A DNA stretch of 64,000 nt, from positions 4,278,001-4,342,000 of the forward strand of contig NC_008699.1 of NCBI RefSeq assembly GCF_000015265.1, given 5' to 3'. The notes beneath the pieces are model-generated. The model ran no database searches. It was not told the origin of the DNA and worked only from the letters and a program-made list of their open reading frames with translations. Position numbers and translations under genes: made by a program. The first letter of the stretch is position 1. Each line of letters opens with the position of its first letter. Of the stretch, positions 1 through 7,072 are shown in pieces. This DNA is from Nocardioides sp. JS614. GTDB taxonomy: Bacteria; Actinomycetota; Actinomycetes; Propionibacteriales; Nocardioidaceae.

Positions 1-2
1 CC

Positions 3-365
3 GACGCCTGCAAGGCCGAGCGCCTCGACTCGGTCGGCTTCCTCGGGACGACGTTCGCGATGTCCCGCTCGTTCTTCACCGACCGGATCGCCGCGCACGG
101 CCTGACCGTGCACGTCCCGGAGACCCGCCACCACGAGACCCTGAACCGGGTGATCTACGACGAGCTCGTGCACGGCAAGGTGCTCGACAGCTCGCGGCGT
201 ACCGTCGTCGGCCTCGTCGACGAGCTGTGGGACGCCGGCGCGGGCGGCGTGATCCTCGGCTGCACCGAGCTCGAGCTGCTGGTCCACCAGGCCGACGCCG
301 ACATCCCGGTCTTCCCCTGCACCACCCTCCACGTCGCGGCCGCCCTCGACCGCGCCCTCGCCTGA
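3..365 (+). CDS. Aspartate/glutamate racemase family protein (C-terminal part)
   Basis: The reading frame is open from the window edge, so only the C-terminal 120 or so residues are present. The segment GCTELELLV carries the second catalytic cysteine typical of cofactor-independent Asp/Glu/hydantoin racemases, which invert an alpha-carbon with two cysteines. The first cysteine would lie outside the window. The gene converges on the M4 peptidase gene, and an inverted repeat between the two probably ends both transcripts. The family is clear but the substrate (aspartate, glutamate or another) cannot be read from this fragment. Confidence 0.8.
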   Translation, partial: DACKAERLDSVGFLGTTFAMSRSFFTDRIAAHGLTVHVPETRHHETLNRVIYDELVHGKVLDSSRRTVVGLVDELWDAGAGGVILGCTELELLVHQADADIPVFPCTTLHVAAALDRALA

Positions 366-375
366 TCCCGAGCGA

Positions 376-435
376 TAGTCCCTGACGTATACGTGGTCTG
401 GGCGCGCTCCCACACCCCGCAACCGTCAGGGACTA
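376..435. terminator. Bidirectional terminator-like inverted repeat
   Basis: A perfect 12-bp inverted repeat (TAGTCCCTGACG at 376-387, its complement at 424-435) encloses 36 bp that hold a smaller GGG/CCC hairpin. It lies between the convergent racemase and M4 peptidase genes and overlaps the peptidase stop codon. There is no T-tract, as is common for actinobacterial terminators. Confidence 0.55.
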
Positions 436-1718
436 CCGTCCAGGAGCAGCTCCACCAGGCGGGCGAGGTCGGGGGTGAGGTGCTGCTCGGGGACGGTGGC
501 ACAGGAGCCGCAGAGGTCGAAGGAGTAGACGTACCGGTCGGGTTGTGGGTCGCCGGGGGCCACGACGCCCAGGTCCACCCGGTCGACCAGGTCGGCGACC
601 TCCGCGGCCCGCGGGTCGTCGCCGTCGAGGTCGAGCTCGCCGGCGGCGCGCAGGCCCGCGAAGCCGCCGGTACGCCGCACGCTCACCCGCCGCGACCCAC
701 CTGCTGACCCGCCGGCTGACCCCGCCCCGGCCGGAACGACACCACCCTCCGGCGTGACCCCCACCTCCGCCCACGCACCGCGCACCGCCTCGGCGTGCGC
801 GCCCGCGGCGGCGACCGTCGCGGCGGCGAAGCCCGCGAAGTCCGTGCCCGCGCCGACGGCGCCGCCGACGAGCGCGTCGTACCAGACCCGGCCGGCGCCG
901 TCCCACGTCGAGCCGCCGATGGCGGTCGCGGCGAGCTGGAAGGCCCGGTTGGGGATGCCCGAGTTGAGGTGCACGCCGCCGTTGTCGTCGGCGGTGTCGA
1001 CGTAGTCGCGCAGGTGGCCCACCTGGGGGTCGCGACCCAGCGCGGGGTCGTCGTACGCCGTGCCGGGCGCGGCCATGTCGCGCAGCGCGCGGGCGTGGAT
1101 GCCGGGCAGGAAGATCCCGGCGCCGATCAGCCAGTCGGCCTCGGCCGCGGTCTGCCCGAGCAGCCGCTGCTTGAGGCAGGCCGCGAAGACGTCGGAGACC
1201 GACTCGTTCAGCGCGCCGGGCTGATCGCGGTAGCGCAGCCCGGCGGTGTGCTCGGTGACCGCGTGCGTGAGCTCGTGCCCGAGGACGTCCACCGGAGCGG
1301 TGAACCGGCCGAAGACCCGGCCGTCCCCGTCGCCGAACACCAGCTGCGTGCCGTCCCAGAACGCGTTGTCGTAGTCGCGGCCGTAGTGGACCGTCAGGCT
1401 GACCGGCGCGCCGGCCCCGTCGTACGACGAGCGGCCGTAGACCTCCGCGAACAGCGCGAGCGCCCCGGTGATGCCGGAGGCCGCCTCGTCGACGGCGGCG
1501 TCACCGACCTCGGGATCGCCGGCCGACCGCACCACCTGCCCCGGCAGGGTGGTCGTGTGGTCCGCGGTGTGCACGGTCCACGCCGCACCGCCCGCCGGCA
1601 GGACCGAGCGCCGGTCGGCGGCCGGCACCGTCCGGCCGCTCCGCAGCCGCTCGTCGACCAGCAGGCTCTCGGGCGCGACCCGGCGCAGCAGGTACGGCGG
1701 CACGAAGCGGCAGCTCAT
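426..1718 (-). CDS. Protealysin-like M4 metallopeptidase with C-terminal emfourin-like domain
   Basis: This is a 430-residue thermolysin-family zinc protease. HELTH (H148, E149, H152) provides two zinc ligands and the general base, and the NES motif at 171-173 gives the third ligand (E172). The start PPYLLRRVA near residue 7 is the short propeptide signature of protealysin-type enzymes, and no signal peptide is visible, so the enzyme may be cytoplasmic or exported by an unusual route. After the catalytic domain (about 40-325) and a Gly/Ser-rich linker, residues 345-430 contain RRTGGFAGLRA and a Cys-x2-Cys. This resembles emfourin, the small M4-protease inhibitor that is a separate gene next to protealysin in Serratia. 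The fusion assignment is by motif recall and is less certain than the peptidase call. Confidence 0.88.
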   Translation of the reverse strand: MSCRFVPPYLLRRVAPESLLVDERLRSGRTVPAADRRSVLPAGGAAWTVHTADHTTTLPGQVVRSAGDPEVGDAAVDEAASGITGALALFAEVYGRSSYDGAGAPVSLTVHYGRDYDNAFWDGTQLVFGDGDGRVFGRFTAPVDVLGHELTHAVTEHTAGLRYRDQPGALNESVSDVFAACLKQRLLGQTAAEADWLIGAGIFLPGIHARALRDMAAPGTAYDDPALGRDPQVGHLRDYVDTADDNGGVHLNSGIPNRAFQLAATAIGGSTWDGAGRVWYDALVGGAVGAGTDFAGFAAATVAAAGAHAEAVRGAWAEVGVTPEGGVVPAGAGSAGGSAGGSRRVSVRRTGGFAGLRAAGELDLDGDDPRAAEVADLVDRVDLGVVAPGDPQPDRYVYSFDLCGSCATVPEQHLTPDLARLVELLLDGSP

Positions 1719-1730
1719 CCCGCCAGCGTG

Positions 1731-4463
1731 TCACCCGCCGGTCCGGTCCACCAGGATGCTGTAGCCGTAGATCATCGGGCTGGACCCGAACCGCACGAAC
1801 ACCGAGGACATCGCCGCGACCCCCGGCGTCGAGCGCAGCGTCCACGCATACGTGCACGACGGCGTGACCGGCATGGTCACCGCAGTGGCGAAGTCGAAGT
1901 CGTTCGAGATCGTCACCGACGTGACGCCGCTGGGCGCGACGATGCCGAGGACGACGTCCGCCGTGGTCACCCGGGTGGCGCCGTCGTTCACGGTGACGCC
2001 GATCTGCCCCAGGCAGGACGCCGTGCCTCCACCCCCACTCACCGCCACCCCGGGCGAGGCGACCGCCGCCTTGCCGTAGCCGTTCGCGACCACGACGACG
2101 CAGCGCAGGCTGCTGCCGGCGTCGGCGGCCACCACGTCGTACGTCGCGGCCGTGGCGCCGGCCAGGGCCCGGCCGCTGCGCTGCCAGGAGTACGTGGTGA
2201 CGAGCTCGGGGATGCCGACCCAGGCGCCCGGGTCGCAGGTGAGGGTCTCACCCGGCGCCGCCGTACCGGACAAGGACGGCGGGGTGACGTTGCTGGGTGC
2301 GTGGCCCGACGGGCCGCCGATCCCGAAGCCGGCCGAGGTCGCCTGGGCGGTGCCCTGGCCGTTGCTCGCGGTCACCGTGCAGGTCAGCGAGGCGCCGACG
2401 TCCTCGGAGAGGATCGTGTACGACGACCAGGTCGCCAGCGGGATCGCGACGTTGTTGCGCTTCCACGCGTACTCGTAGCTCACCCCGCTGCCGGACCACG
2501 CCCCGGGCAGGCAGGTGAGCGCCTCGCCGATGTTGGCCGAGCCGGACACGATCGGCGGCACCGTGTTCACCGGGCTGTCGGCTGTCACCGTCACCGGCGC
2601 CGAGGTCTGCGGCGTGCTCCCGGAGCTGTTCGACGCCGTCACCGTGCAGGTCAGCGCCCGGCCACTGTCCGTGGCGGTCACGACGTACGTCGTGCCGGTC
2701 GCCCCCGAGATCGCCGCACCATCACGCCGCCACTGGTAGCCGTAGCCGGTCGGGCTCCCCGACCAGGTGCCCAGCGAGCACGACAGCGTCTGCCCCACCA
2801 CCGCCGTGCCGGAGATCGCCGGCGGCACCGTGTTCACCGGGCCGGCCGCCGCGGCCACCGTCACCGGCGCCGAGGTCTGCGGCGTGCTCCCGGAGCTGTT
2901 CGACGCCGTCACCGTGCAGGTCAACGCCCGGCCGCTGTCCGTGGCGGTCACGACGTACGTCGTGCCGGTCGCCCCCGAGATCGCCCCTCCGTCGCGCCGC
3001 CACTGGTAACCGTAGCCGGTCGGGCTCCCCGACCAGGTGCCCTGCGAGCACGACAGCGTCTGCCCGACGGCCGCCGTACCGGAGATCGCCGGCGGCACCG
3101 TGTTCACCGGAGCCGTGGCGACCGGGCCCGACCCGCCGATGGTCACCGTCGCGGTGGTCACCCACTCACTCGTGCCGGCCTCGCTGTCCGCCCGGACCCG
3201 GCAGGAGATCTGGGTCCCGGCGTCGGCGGCCGTGAGCAGGTACGTCGCCCCGGTGGCGCCGGCGATCGGCGCGCCGTCGCGCAGCCAGTTCCGCTCGAAG
3301 GCCTGTGGGCTGCCCGACCACGAACCGGTGAAGCAGGTCAGCTGGAAGCCGACCTCGGGCGGTCCGCTGAGCTGGGGCGGGGAGAGGTTGGTGGGCGGGG
3401 TGGTCGTTCCGCCGCCGCCACCGCCGCCACCACCACCGCCGCCGCCGGAGCCGCCGGAGCCACCACCGCCACCGCCGCCGCCACCGGAGCCGGGCCGGAC
3501 GCCCTTCGCCCAGTAGGTGTAGCCGCTGGTGTTCCACCGCTGGGCCCGGTCGTTGTCGGTGTCCGCGATGAACAGGTCGCCCGAGAGCGATCCGCCGTCC
3601 TGGGCGTGCTGCGCGATGGCGGCGGGGTAGCTGAGCCGCCCGGCCGCCCGGCTGGCCCGCGGCGGGTGGCCGAGGGTCCGGTAGAGCGAGAAGTCGTGGT
3701 TGGTGTCGAACAGGTACAGCGCGTTGTTCGCCATGTCGGAGACGGTCAGCTGGCCCCACTTGTCCACCGCGACGCCGGCCGGCTGCGGCCTGTTGCCGCC
3801 GCCGGGACGCCGGATCGTGAAGGTCCGCGACGGCTTCGAGGAGCTGCGCAGGCCGGCGGCCTCGTAGGACAGGATCTGGCCGCGGTCCGGGATCGCGACG
3901 TACAGCGTGGCCGGGCGGCCGGCCTGCGGCCCGCCGTACGCGATGCCCCGGGGGTGGTCGTTGCCGGGCAGGTCGACGGTCGCCTGGAGGTCGCCGTTGC
4001 GGGCGTACACCGAGACGCTGTCGTCGCAGCGGTTGGCGACGTAGATCCGGTTGCCGTTGGCGGTGATCCCGCCGTACCGGTGCGCGGGCGAGCTGTTGTC
4101 GCAGGAGCGTGCCGGCTCGTGGTCGTAGTGGACGATCAGTCGGCCGGCAGCGTTGAACAGCGACATGCCGGTCTCGTAGTCGACCCAGATGTCGTCGCCT
4201 GCGGTCACGAAGATGCCGTCGACGGCCTCGTCCTGGTCGAGGGAGATCGACGGCTTGGGCTTGCCGGACACCGAGATCCGCCGCAGCTCGCCGCCGCTGG
4301 CGAACCCGACGTACGTCGTGCCGTTGGAGCTCACCCCGATCGCCGTCGGGCCGTCCGCACTGGCCGCGTGCGCGGTCTCGGCGGTCGCCAAAGTAGCGGT
4401 CCCGAGCCCCGCGACGACCATGGCCAGGCCGAGGAAGCGGCCCAGGGGGGCGAAGCCGCGCAC
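1731..4463 (-). CDS. Secreted beta-propeller protein with five Ig-like repeats
   Basis: The 910-residue protein starts at GTG and has a signal peptide (hydrophobic run, then AHA-AS near residue 34). Residues 35-330 are NHL/YncE-like propeller repeats with motifs such as NGNRIYVANR and DTDNDRAQRWN. A glycine-rich linker follows, then five roughly 90-residue Ig-like modules of the pattern PP.ISG...G..L.C..G.WSG....W.RDG, and a distinct C-terminal domain. Two of the modules are almost identical at DNA level. The protein is presumably exported and may bind polymers or the cell surface, but its ligand is unknown. It is a paralogue of the protein at 5200-7011. Its stop lies 12 bp from the M4 peptidase start, so the two may be co-transcribed. 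Confidence 0.85.
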   Translation of the reverse strand: MRGFAPLGRFLGLAMVVAGLGTATLATAETAHAASADGPTAIGVSSNGTTYVGFASGGELRRISVSGKPKPSISLDQDEAVDGIFVTAGDDIWVDYETGMSLFNAAGRLIVHYDHEPARSCDNSSPAHRYGGITANGNRIYVANRCDDSVSVYARNGDLQATVDLPGNDHPRGIAYGGPQAGRPATLYVAIPDRGQILSYEAAGLRSSSKPSRTFTIRRPGGGNRPQPAGVAVDKWGQLTVSDMANNALYLFDTNHDFSLYRTLGHPPRASRAAGRLSYPAAIAQHAQDGGSLSGDLFIADTDNDRAQRWNTSGYTYWAKGVRPGSGGGGGGGGGSGGSGGGGGGGGGGGGGTTTPPTNLSPPQLSGPPEVGFQLTCFTGSWSGSPQAFERNWLRDGAPIAGATGATYLLTAADAGTQISCRVRADSEAGTSEWVTTATVTIGGSGPVATAPVNTVPPAISGTAAVGQTLSCSQGTWSGSPTGYGYQWRRDGGAISGATGTTYVVTATDSGRALTCTVTASNSSGSTPQTSAPVTVAAAAGPVNTVPPAISGTAVVGQTLSCSLGTWSGSPTGYGYQWRRDGAAISGATGTTYVVTATDSGRALTCTVTASNSSGSTPQTSAPVTVTADSPVNTVPPIVSGSANIGEALTCLPGAWSGSGVSYEYAWKRNNVAIPLATWSSYTILSEDVGASLTCTVTASNGQGTAQATSAGFGIGGPSGHAPSNVTPPSLSGTAAPGETLTCDPGAWVGIPELVTTYSWQRSGRALAGATAATYDVVAADAGSSLRCVVVVANGYGKAAVASPGVAVSGGGGTASCLGQIGVTVNDGATRVTTADVVLGIVAPSGVTSVTISNDFDFATAVTMPVTPSCTYAWTLRSTPGVAAMSSVFVRFGSSPMIYGYSILVDRTGG
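2571..3110. repeat. Tandem 270-bp repeat encoding two Ig-like modules
   Basis: Two adjacent 270-bp units (2571-2840 and 2841-3110) are nearly identical; for example the same 20-bp block occurs at 2591-2610 and at 2861-2880. They encode two Ig-like modules of the secreted protein. The near identity points to recent duplication or ongoing homogenisation by recombination. Confidence 0.85.
3411..3490. repeat. Low-complexity GGN tract encoding a poly-glycine linker
   Basis: The minus-strand reading is almost only GGN codons and codes for a Gly/Ser hinge between the propeller and the Ig-like modules of the secreted protein. The tract is prone to slippage and its length may vary between strains. 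Confidence 0.8.
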
Positions 4464-4552
4464 GGCTCGACCCTAAACCGGGTCGGGCCCGCGCCGAGCG
4501 CGCCGCCACGGCCGGACTGGACCGCCCGACTGGACCGGTGGGAAGCGCGCGA

Positions 4553-4577
4553 GCTTCATCGGCCGGCCGATGAAACT
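4553..4577. repeat. Intergenic palindrome, copy A
   Basis: Arms TTCATCGGCC and GGCCGATGAA meet head to head with an AG/CT extension. The copy lies 3' of the PPOX gene on the minus strand. The same element recurs at 5098-5122 and 5161-5184, with shared flanking bases (GCGCGCGAG before, CTGGACGG after). Confidence 0.75.
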
Positions 4578-4592
4578 GGACGGGGGCCGCGC

Positions 4593-5066
4593 TCAGCCCG
4601 CGGGGGCGCGGTCCGGCGGGAACCCGCCGGTGGCGATCGGGCCCCAGGAGTCGACCCGGATCCGGATCAGCGACTTGGCCTGGCGGCGCATCGCGGCGCG
4701 GTACTCCGCCCAGTCGGGGTGCTCGCCGGCGATGCAGCGGTAGTACTCGACCAGCCCGTCCTCGGCCTCCGGGGACGGCATGTCGAGGACCTCGGCGGTG
4801 CCGTCGACCTGGACCCACGCGTCGTCCCACTCGTCGGAGAGCACCAGCACCGTGGCCGCCGGGTTGCGGCGCAGGTTCACCGCCTTCGCGCGGTCGGGGT
4901 ACGTCGACACCACGATCCGCCCGTCCGCGTCCACGCCGCCGGCGACGGGCGAGAGCTGCGGGCGGCCGTTCGCGCGGGTGGTGACCAGCACCAAGTGGTG
5001 GCGGGTCCGGACGAAGTCGAGCAGCCGGTCGAGCCCGACCCGGTCGGTGGTGGCGATCCTGGGCAT
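4593..5066 (-). CDS. PPOX-class F420-dependent oxidoreductase family protein
   Basis: The product is a 157-residue split-barrel flavin/F420-binding protein of the pyridoxamine-phosphate-oxidase superfamily. The start HHLVLVTTRANGRPQLSPV followed by IVVSTYPDRAKAVNLRRNP is typical of actinobacterial F420-binding members. I chose the ATG at 5066 because the domain begins there; an upstream extension would run into the palindromic repeats. The reaction and substrate are unknown; many relatives reduce F420-linked substrates or bind heme-derived molecules. The gene stands alone between two secreted-protein genes and is bracketed by palindrome copies. Confidence 0.85.
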   Translation of the reverse strand: MPRIATTDRVGLDRLLDFVRTRHHLVLVTTRANGRPQLSPVAGGVDADGRIVVSTYPDRAKAVNLRRNPAATVLVLSDEWDDAWVQVDGTAEVLDMPSPEAEDGLVEYYRCIAGEHPDWAEYRAAMRRQAKSLIRIRVDSWGPIATGGFPPDRAPAG

Positions 5067-5097
5067 GGGCCCACGGTAGCCCGGTGGGCGGCGCGCG

Positions 5098-5122
5098 AGT
5101 TTCGTCGGCCGGCCGACAAAGC
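5098..5122. repeat. Intergenic palindrome, copy B (diverged)
   Basis: This variant has arms TTTCGTCGGCC and GGCCGACAAAG and the same GCGCGCGAG flank as copy A. It lies between the PPOX start and the hairpin at 5128-5155. Confidence 0.7.
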
Positions 5123-5127
5123 TCGAC

Positions 5128-5155
5128 CCTGGACGATGAAGCTGCATCGTCCAGG
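5128..5155 (-). terminator. Hairpin 3' of the secreted propeller gene
   Basis: The 11-bp arms CCTGGACGATG and CATCGTCCAGG are separated by a 6-base loop. The hairpin lies downstream of the gene ending at 5200 and upstream of the PPOX gene, so it may end the former transcript. Confidence 0.5.
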
Positions 5156-5160
5156 CACGG

Positions 5161-5184
5161 GTTTCATCGGCCGGCCGATGAAAC
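5161..5184. repeat. Intergenic palindrome, copy C (perfect, 24 bp)
   Basis: The arms GTTTCATCGGCC and GGCCGATGAAAC form a perfect 24-bp palindrome. It is the best-preserved of the three copies and is followed by the same CTGGACGG flank as copy A. Confidence 0.8.
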
Positions 5185-5199
5185 TGGACGGGCCCGCCC

Positions 5200-7011
5200 T
5201 CAGCCCCGGGGCACCACCGGCGCGGAGCTCGCCCGGTCCGAGCCGGCCGGGTTGGTGCCGGTGACCAGGCAGGTCAGCCGGTGCCCGCGGTCGTCGCCGA
5301 GCACCTCGTAGCGGTCCTTCTCCGAGCCGCCGAGCGCGGCGCCGTCGCGGCGCCACACGTAGGTGAGCACCGGCGCGTTGCGCCACCGCCCGGGGTCGCA
5401 GTACAGCACCGCCCCGACCTTGGCCCGGCCGACGATCCGCGGCCGCGCGGTGCTCACCGGCGGGCCGACGTGGCCACCACTGCTGCCGTCGTCGACGGCG
5501 ACCGGGTCGCTGAGCGCGACCTTGCCGGCGCCGTTCCGGTTCACCGCGGCGACCCGGCAGGTCAGCTCGTGGTAGCGGTCGTTGTCGGTGACGAGGTACT
5601 CCGGGGCGTTCGTGCCGGGCAGGAGCTGGCCGTCGCGCAGCCAGCCGCGGAGGTACGACGTGGGTCGCCCGGTCCAGGTCCCGTTGCCGCACCGCAGGAT
5701 GGCACCGGAGGTGGGCTGGCCGCTGATCACCGGACGGTCCAGGACGTAGGGCGGCGAGTGCGGGCCGGGGATCGCGAACACCTCGCTGGCGCTCGGCGCC
5801 GAGCTCGCGCCGTCCGCGGCCACGGCGGTCACGGTGCAGGTCAGCGCGGTCGCCACGTCACGGGAGGTGACGGTGTACGTGGCGCCGTCGGCGCCGGGGA
5901 CCGGCAGCCCGTCGCGCAGCCACGCCAGCCGGTACGACGCCACCGCGCCGTCCCACGTCCCGGGCTCGCAGTCGAGCACCCGCCCGGCGTACGGCGATCC
6001 GGTGATCCGCGGCAGCCCGACGTTGACCGGGGCGCCGGGGTCGCCCGGCGGCAGCGCGTCGGCCATCCAGTCGGTGGTGCCGAGGTGGTCCCAGTGCTGC
6101 ACCCGCCCGTTGCCGGTGTCGGCGACCCAGAAGCCGTCGCGGAAGCTGCCGTCCGCGTTGTCGAACGCGGTCGGCTGATCGAGGAACCCGCGGTCGGACG
6201 CCGGGTCGGGCGGGTGGCCGAGGGTGCGGTAGTACCAGTAGTCCTCGGGGCCGTTGTAGAAGTGCACCGCGTTGTTGGCGACGTCCACGACGGCGAGCTG
6301 GCCCTTCTCGTCGGCGGCCAGCGGCCCGGGTGCGGGCGAGCGATAGCCGAAGAACCGCTTGATCGCCAGCGTCCGCGCGGGCTTCGGGTCCGCGCGCAGG
6401 CTCGCGGTGTTGTAGGCGTAGACCCGGCCGGCGTCCGGCACCGACACGTACATCCGCGCGGGCAGGGACTTGGCCGCCGGGGCGAGGACGACGTCGCCCG
6501 GGTAGGCCCGCCCCGGCAGGTCGACGCTCGCCAGCAGCTCGCCGTCGGGGCGGTAGATGCCGACCGTGGCGGCACAGCGACCGGCGACGTACACCGCGTC
6601 CCGGGTCACCTCGAGGCCGCCGTACCGCGCCGGGTCGTGCGCCCGGTCGACCGGGCACGCCCCGCCGGCGACCGGGAAGTGGGTGCGGACGGCGCCGTCG
6701 GGCGCGAGCTCGCTCACGCTGGCGCCGTAGTGGACCCAGACGTTGCCGTCGGGCCCCACGTCGAGGGCCGTGACGGGCGCGTCCTGGTCCAGCGGCACCG
6801 AGCCGGCCACCCCGCCGGCGGCGTCGAGCCGGAGCAGCCGGTGGCCGGCGGCATAGCCGACGTACGACGTCCCGTCGTCGGCCGCGGCGACCGCGATCGG
6901 CCGGCCGGTGCTGACGGCGGCCGCGGGCCCGGCGGGCAGCGCGACCAGGCCGCCGACGACCACCGTCGTCGCGAGCCCCCCAGTCAGCGCAGCACGCAGC
7001 GCTCCCCCCAC
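5200..7011 (-). CDS. Secreted beta-propeller protein with three Ig-like repeats
   Basis: The 603-residue product uses a GTG start at 7011, chosen because a signal peptide (hydrophobic core GGLATTVVVGGLVALPAG, then AAA-VS) follows at once. A frame extension upstream would run antisense through typA. An NHL-like propeller (about 40-310) is followed by three Ig-like modules of the same type as in the protein at 1731-4463, without its long glycine hinge. The two are paralogues that probably share an extracellular role, but no catalytic motif is seen. The start is only 60 bp from the divergent typA start. Confidence 0.83.
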   Translation of the reverse strand: MGGALRAALTGGLATTVVVGGLVALPAGPAAAVSTGRPIAVAAADDGTSYVGYAAGHRLLRLDAAGGVAGSVPLDQDAPVTALDVGPDGNVWVHYGASVSELAPDGAVRTHFPVAGGACPVDRAHDPARYGGLEVTRDAVYVAGRCAATVGIYRPDGELLASVDLPGRAYPGDVVLAPAAKSLPARMYVSVPDAGRVYAYNTASLRADPKPARTLAIKRFFGYRSPAPGPLAADEKGQLAVVDVANNAVHFYNGPEDYWYYRTLGHPPDPASDRGFLDQPTAFDNADGSFRDGFWVADTGNGRVQHWDHLGTTDWMADALPPGDPGAPVNVGLPRITGSPYAGRVLDCEPGTWDGAVASYRLAWLRDGLPVPGADGATYTVTSRDVATALTCTVTAVAADGASSAPSASEVFAIPGPHSPPYVLDRPVISGQPTSGAILRCGNGTWTGRPTSYLRGWLRDGQLLPGTNAPEYLVTDNDRYHELTCRVAAVNRNGAGKVALSDPVAVDDGSSGGHVGPPVSTARPRIVGRAKVGAVLYCDPGRWRNAPVLTYVWRRDGAALGGSEKDRYEVLGDDRGHRLTCLVTGTNPAGSDRASSAPVVPRG

Positions 7012-7057
7012 GGGTCCGAGGCTAGTTGTCGATGCGGGTCGGAGGGGCCGAAATCGG

Positions 7058-7072
7058 TAGACTCGATCCTCG
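7058..7072 (+). promoter_or_regulatory. -10 element of typA; transcript probably leaderless
   Basis: TAGACT at 7058-7063 fits an actinobacterial -10 box (TANNNT), and the GTG start codon follows 8 bases later, about where transcription should begin. No Shine-Dalgarno sequence precedes the GTG at a normal distance. Confidence 0.5.

Noticed and set aside
3411..3490. CRISPR-like or minisatellite array
   Set aside because: It is a GGN codon run for a glycine linker with no spacers. No CRISPR-type repeats were seen anywhere in the window.
795..5264. Very long open frame on the plus strand (about 1490 codons) and a similar one at 5281-7071
   Set aside because: It runs antisense to clear genes with signal peptides and conserved domains, and its translation is Arg/Gly/Ala-rich without family motifs. 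It reflects GC-skewed codon positions.
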